The notes beneath the pieces are model-generated. The model had not been told where the DNA came from, searched no databases, and saw only the letters and a program-made list of their open reading frames with translations. Of a stretch of 64,000 bases of DNA, positions 61,701-64,000 are shown piece after piece; positions within the stretch are counted from its first letter, which is position 1, and each line of letters starts with the position of its first letter. Both the position numbers and the translations under genes were made by a program. The DNA is taken from NCBI RefSeq assembly GCF_032854445.1, contig NC_088300.1, forward strand, positions 37,602,458-37,666,457, written 5' to 3'. The stretch comes from Liolophura sinensis. Its lineage: Eukaryota > Mollusca > Polyplacophora > Chitonida > Chitonidae.

Positions 61701-63680
61701 TCAGCAATGAAGATCATTGTGTTTGTAGTAAGGCAGTCTTTTGAGAGTAGCAAAGTTAGTACAAACGGCATTGTTGGCAAGGCAGCTGCACTATGGACAA
61801 CAGTAGTATTCTTAGGTGGAGAACAATATCGGTCAGAGTACAAGTAAACTGTCAAACTTATAGTAGGCCACGGGCTTAAACTCCAGTGGTATGGACTGTC
61901 TCGCAAGCCACGTGTTCACACCTACATATATCTTACTAGAGTTAACAAAACCCTTGCATGAGTTAAAGTAAATCGAAGGGGAAACGTTTTTGCAGTAGAC
62001 CAAAAAAATGCCGACGGCGAGGATAAAAGAAATAGCTTGAAGGCGAATTTCGTCATGGTGTCGCTCCAGCCGACCCCTTTTCCCGATGTATACAAGGCAG
62101 CTGGCAAAAAACATCGTCTTATCTAGATAGTTATCCGGGTCAAGACAAACACCTGTTCTGTTGATGCCGTACACGGCAAAATTTGATTTAATCTCTTTAT
62201 ACAGAAACTTATCTTTAGAACTGCCAGTAAATTTGCACCTGAAAACCCTTTTTATACTTTGATGTATCGAACGCTAATTTTTTTTCTGTTTTATTTCAGC
62301 AATTTGCTTGCCGGGCTGTCATCCAGACAATGGTGTGTGTGGACAACCTAGCGAGTGCAAGTAAGTTAGACTGCTTGTATTATGTAACCTAGATATGATG
62401 GCCGGACATCCCTCTCTGTGATCCTGTAACGGCCAAGCCGCCTCGTGTCGGAAACGTGACAGGGCTAAACTGGAAGGGTGTGGAAGCTTTAATGGAGCGC
62501 GTTTGTCTCTTGCCGAAGAGCAGAAGAATTCAAGTGTTAGTCTTAGACTTGTATTGCAGCCGACTCTGCTAAATCCCCTCTCGGAGATCTCTAGCCAGCC
62601 AGCCACAACGCTAGTTCACATTACAAGCAATGCATTGTCTTTATATTCTCCGACTTGGCCTCAAAATACGAGAGCTTTGGTCGTGGGATTCGATCAGAAA
62701 TTAGGGCTAAAGTGGACAATGGAGCTGTATAGCACGCACTGTCAACAAGAGAGCGTGTGATTGCGCCCTCCGACAGACCGCGGTCGCGTATTTGTAACCA
62801 AAACATTACTCTTCCAAGTTGACACGTCCTCTGCGTTTTACTGTTTATAATTCGGACACTACAAACCTGTCTGAGTATCATCACTGGTCGAAATTTCAGG
62901 TGTGGGAAAGTTGAACACCTAGTGCTGATGGAATTCCCTATCTGGCGGCCACTCAGCATATATTACTGAAGGTTAATGAAGGACGTTGAGCCTACGGCTT
63001 CAAACATTTTCCCACGCCCCGGGGCAAACTTCTATTGTGCAACTGCAAGAAATCTTGCTCTAGCCCTTTGAGAGTACTATATAGCTAATTGTGGTTCTAA
63101 TCCAAGACTGACAAGTTTGCAGTGTTAAATGAGTAATGGCAGCCAATGTCCATTCTGTAATACGTAGGTTATATAATAAACGGAATGACACGCGCCTTTC
63201 TAGTTTGATATCTAATTTCCAAGGAATATCGGCTTCCATCGGTCCAGAAAGTAGACCAGTCTTACCGTCCCTTAGCACAACCCCCCCCCCCCATCCCCTA
63301 CCGCACCCCTTCCCCACCCTCTGAGAATAGCACTTTGATTGTTATCATAGGGGCTAATGTGTTAAGGAAGAGAGGATGGCACCAGACAGTTATGATAGCG
63401 TCTGCCGGTCATTGTAAACAAAGACCACTCACGTTTCTTCTAGATTAAAACTCCCAGTTCTCTACAAATCTCTTCTCACAATCTTATATTTGATTATATT
63501 TATTTTGGAGGTGAACCCAAATAATAAATATTTCATTTTACCCATTCAGATGTCGACTTGGTTGGCAAGGAAAAAACTGTGACCAGTGTAGACCGTACCC
63601 CGGTTGCAAGAATGGTACCTGCAGCAAACCTTGGGAGTGTAACTGCGAGGAAGGTTGGGGTGGACTTTTCTGTAATCAAG
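58692..63680 (+). CDS. Delta: Delta-type Notch ligand, 5' part (exons 1-6 of a longer gene)
   Basis: Single-pass membrane ligand that activates Notch on the neighbouring cell. Six exons splice in frame: 58692-58757, 58962-59264, 59403-59463, 61165-61422, 62300-62360 and 63550-63680, each with GT/AG borders. Visible protein is 293 residues: signal peptide 1-22, MNNL about 27-143, DSL 185-227 with six cysteines (185, 194, 198, 210, 218, 227), EGF1 232-260 and EGF2 263-291, each with six cysteines. Diagnostic strings are [59 protein letters not shown] and [10 protein letters not shown]. The DSL and EGF1-2 residues favour Delta over Jagged/Serrate. The start is fixed by an in-frame TAA at 58680-58682 and an A at -3. 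N-glycosylation sequons occur at N55, N169, N213 and N271. Cysteines 21, 24 and 25 near the mature N-terminus look extra. The frame is open at the last donor, so the gene continues past the window. Confidence 0.96.
58962..59264 (+). CDS. Delta: Delta exon 2: MNNL (Notch ligand N-terminal) domain
   Basis: Encodes 101 residues, phase 0 at both ends. It carries most of the MNNL domain, the C2-like module that helps contact Notch and membrane lipid. Visible landmarks are [10 protein letters not shown], the paired cysteines in GHCCNG (48-49), the C58/C62/C69 group with [14 protein letters not shown]84 in [12 protein letters not shown], and the closing [12 protein letters not shown]. The donor is CCG|GTATGG. 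Confidence 0.95.
59403..59463 (+). CDS. Delta: Delta exon 3: end of MNNL domain
   Basis: A 61-nt exon encoding [20 protein letters not shown] plus one base (phase 1 end). The string [11 protein letters not shown] directly continues the WP that ends exon 2, which confirms the join. The donor is ACAG|GTAAGTC. The next intron is long (1701 bp). Confidence 0.95.
59464..61164 (+). other. Delta intron 3 (1701 bp)
   Basis: Longest visible intron. It holds a GC-rich stretch at about 59745-59830 with complementary short segments (GGGCGG/CCGCC-type), but no tRNA, coding exon or known repeat that I can name. Introns 4 (61423-62299) and 5 (62361-63549) likewise show no gene; intron 5 holds a C12 run at 63281-63292 and the CSL site at 63009. 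Confidence 0.85.
61165..61422 (+). CDS. Delta: Delta exon 4: linker and DSL domain
   Basis: A 258-nt exon, phase 1 at both ends, after the acceptor TCTCTGTAG. It encodes a basic linker (145-184, with [14 protein letters not shown]) and the whole DSL domain (185-227). The DSL domain binds Notch EGF repeats 11-12. It includes the conserved DEHYYGPGC and [13 protein letters not shown] segments, and ends GWSGPYCDQ. An antisense open frame at 61317-61541 is only a shadow of this exon and the start of the next intron. Confidence 0.97.
62300..62360 (+). CDS. Delta: Delta exon 5: first part of EGF1
   Basis: A 61-nt exon after the acceptor TTTATTTCAG, entering in phase 1 and leaving in phase 2 at CAA|GTAAGT. 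It encodes [20 protein letters not shown] (230-249), the first four cysteines of EGF1. An EGF1 split across two exons right after the DSL exon fits the Delta/Jagged family gene layout. Confidence 0.95.
63009..63016 (-). promoter_or_regulatory. CSL/Su(H) consensus site in Delta intron 5
   Basis: TTCCCACG on the + strand is CGTGGGAA on the - strand. A second, weaker match (TGTGGGAAA, 62901-62909) lies about 100 bp upstream in the same intron. Confidence 0.35.
63550..63680 (+). CDS. Delta: Delta exon 6: end of EGF1 and EGF2
   Basis: A 131-nt exon after the acceptor ACCCATTCAG. It encodes residues 251-293: the last two cysteines of EGF1 (251, 260) and all six of EGF2 (263, 269, 274, 280, 282, 291), with YPGCKNGTC and [10 protein letters not shown]. 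It leaves in phase 1 at AAG|GTGAGA. No further exon is visible in the last 320 bases, so the next EGF exon lies outside the window. Confidence 0.95.
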
Positions 63681-64000
63681 GTGAGATTCATACTGGGTTT
63701 GAAAAACTTTTAATACAAGTATGTAAATAATTCGCGCTGACCCAGGACCTTGTTAATTTTAACCAGCTGTAGTTAATCCCTGCTTTATGCGGACAGCAAA
63801 AGTAGATGGATGGTTTCAGATTCCGTGAAACGGTCAAACCATCACCAAGGCTTGTTTGGTTTAGGCTGTCACCTCCATACCAGTTAAGACAGTCAAAATA
63901 AATCCAGTTGGGTTACCACAAACTCGAAACGCAATTCATCAGGAAACATCCCATACCAATAGACATGTCAAGTACCGGATTTACTGTATTTGTACAGTAG

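Overview
The window is animal nuclear DNA. It holds introns with GT/AG borders, tRNA-derived SINEs with target-site duplications, many minisatellites, and one spliced Notch-ligand gene. The SINE types (a CORE-like SINE ending in a short AAATAAAT tail, and a Meta-type SINE body) are ones I associate with molluscs, so I read it as a lophotrochozoan, most likely a bivalve or gastropod. No species is claimed.

The only gene I can support is the 5' part of a Delta-family Notch ligand on the + strand, 58692 to 63680, running off the right edge. Six coding exons are visible. They encode a signal peptide, the MNNL (N-terminal Notch-ligand) domain, the DSL domain and EGF repeats 1-2 (residues 1-293). 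The remaining EGF repeats, transmembrane segment and cytoplasmic tail lie beyond the window. A TATA box and initiator-like site sit about 400 bp upstream of the ATG.

From about 43.7 kb to the Delta start the DNA is mostly unique and CpG-rich. This is the likely cis-regulatory region. It carries a cluster of HES/Hairy-type repressor sites (GGCACGTGCC at 53240, 53679 and 56875; GGCACGCGCC at 56029; GGCACGCGAC at 56495; a related site at 58004), two exact PBX-MEIS decamers (56471 and 58591), a compact promoter-like block at 56.41-56.52 kb and a strong G-quadruplex motif at 54953. HES proteins are effectors of Notch signalling, and Delta repression by HES is the core of lateral inhibition, so this cluster is the most interesting signal in the window.

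From 1 to about 43.7 kb the DNA is CpG-poor and rich in tandem repeats, with units of 16, 19, 20, 24, 25, 27, 33, 43, 45, 50 and about 85 bp. It also has SINE pieces, a SINE inserted into another SINE, and a MITE-like element inserted into a minisatellite. I find no convincing coding exon there. Most long open frames in that part are by-products of repeat arrays that lack stop codons. The sharp change in CpG content near 43.7 kb divides the window into two domains.
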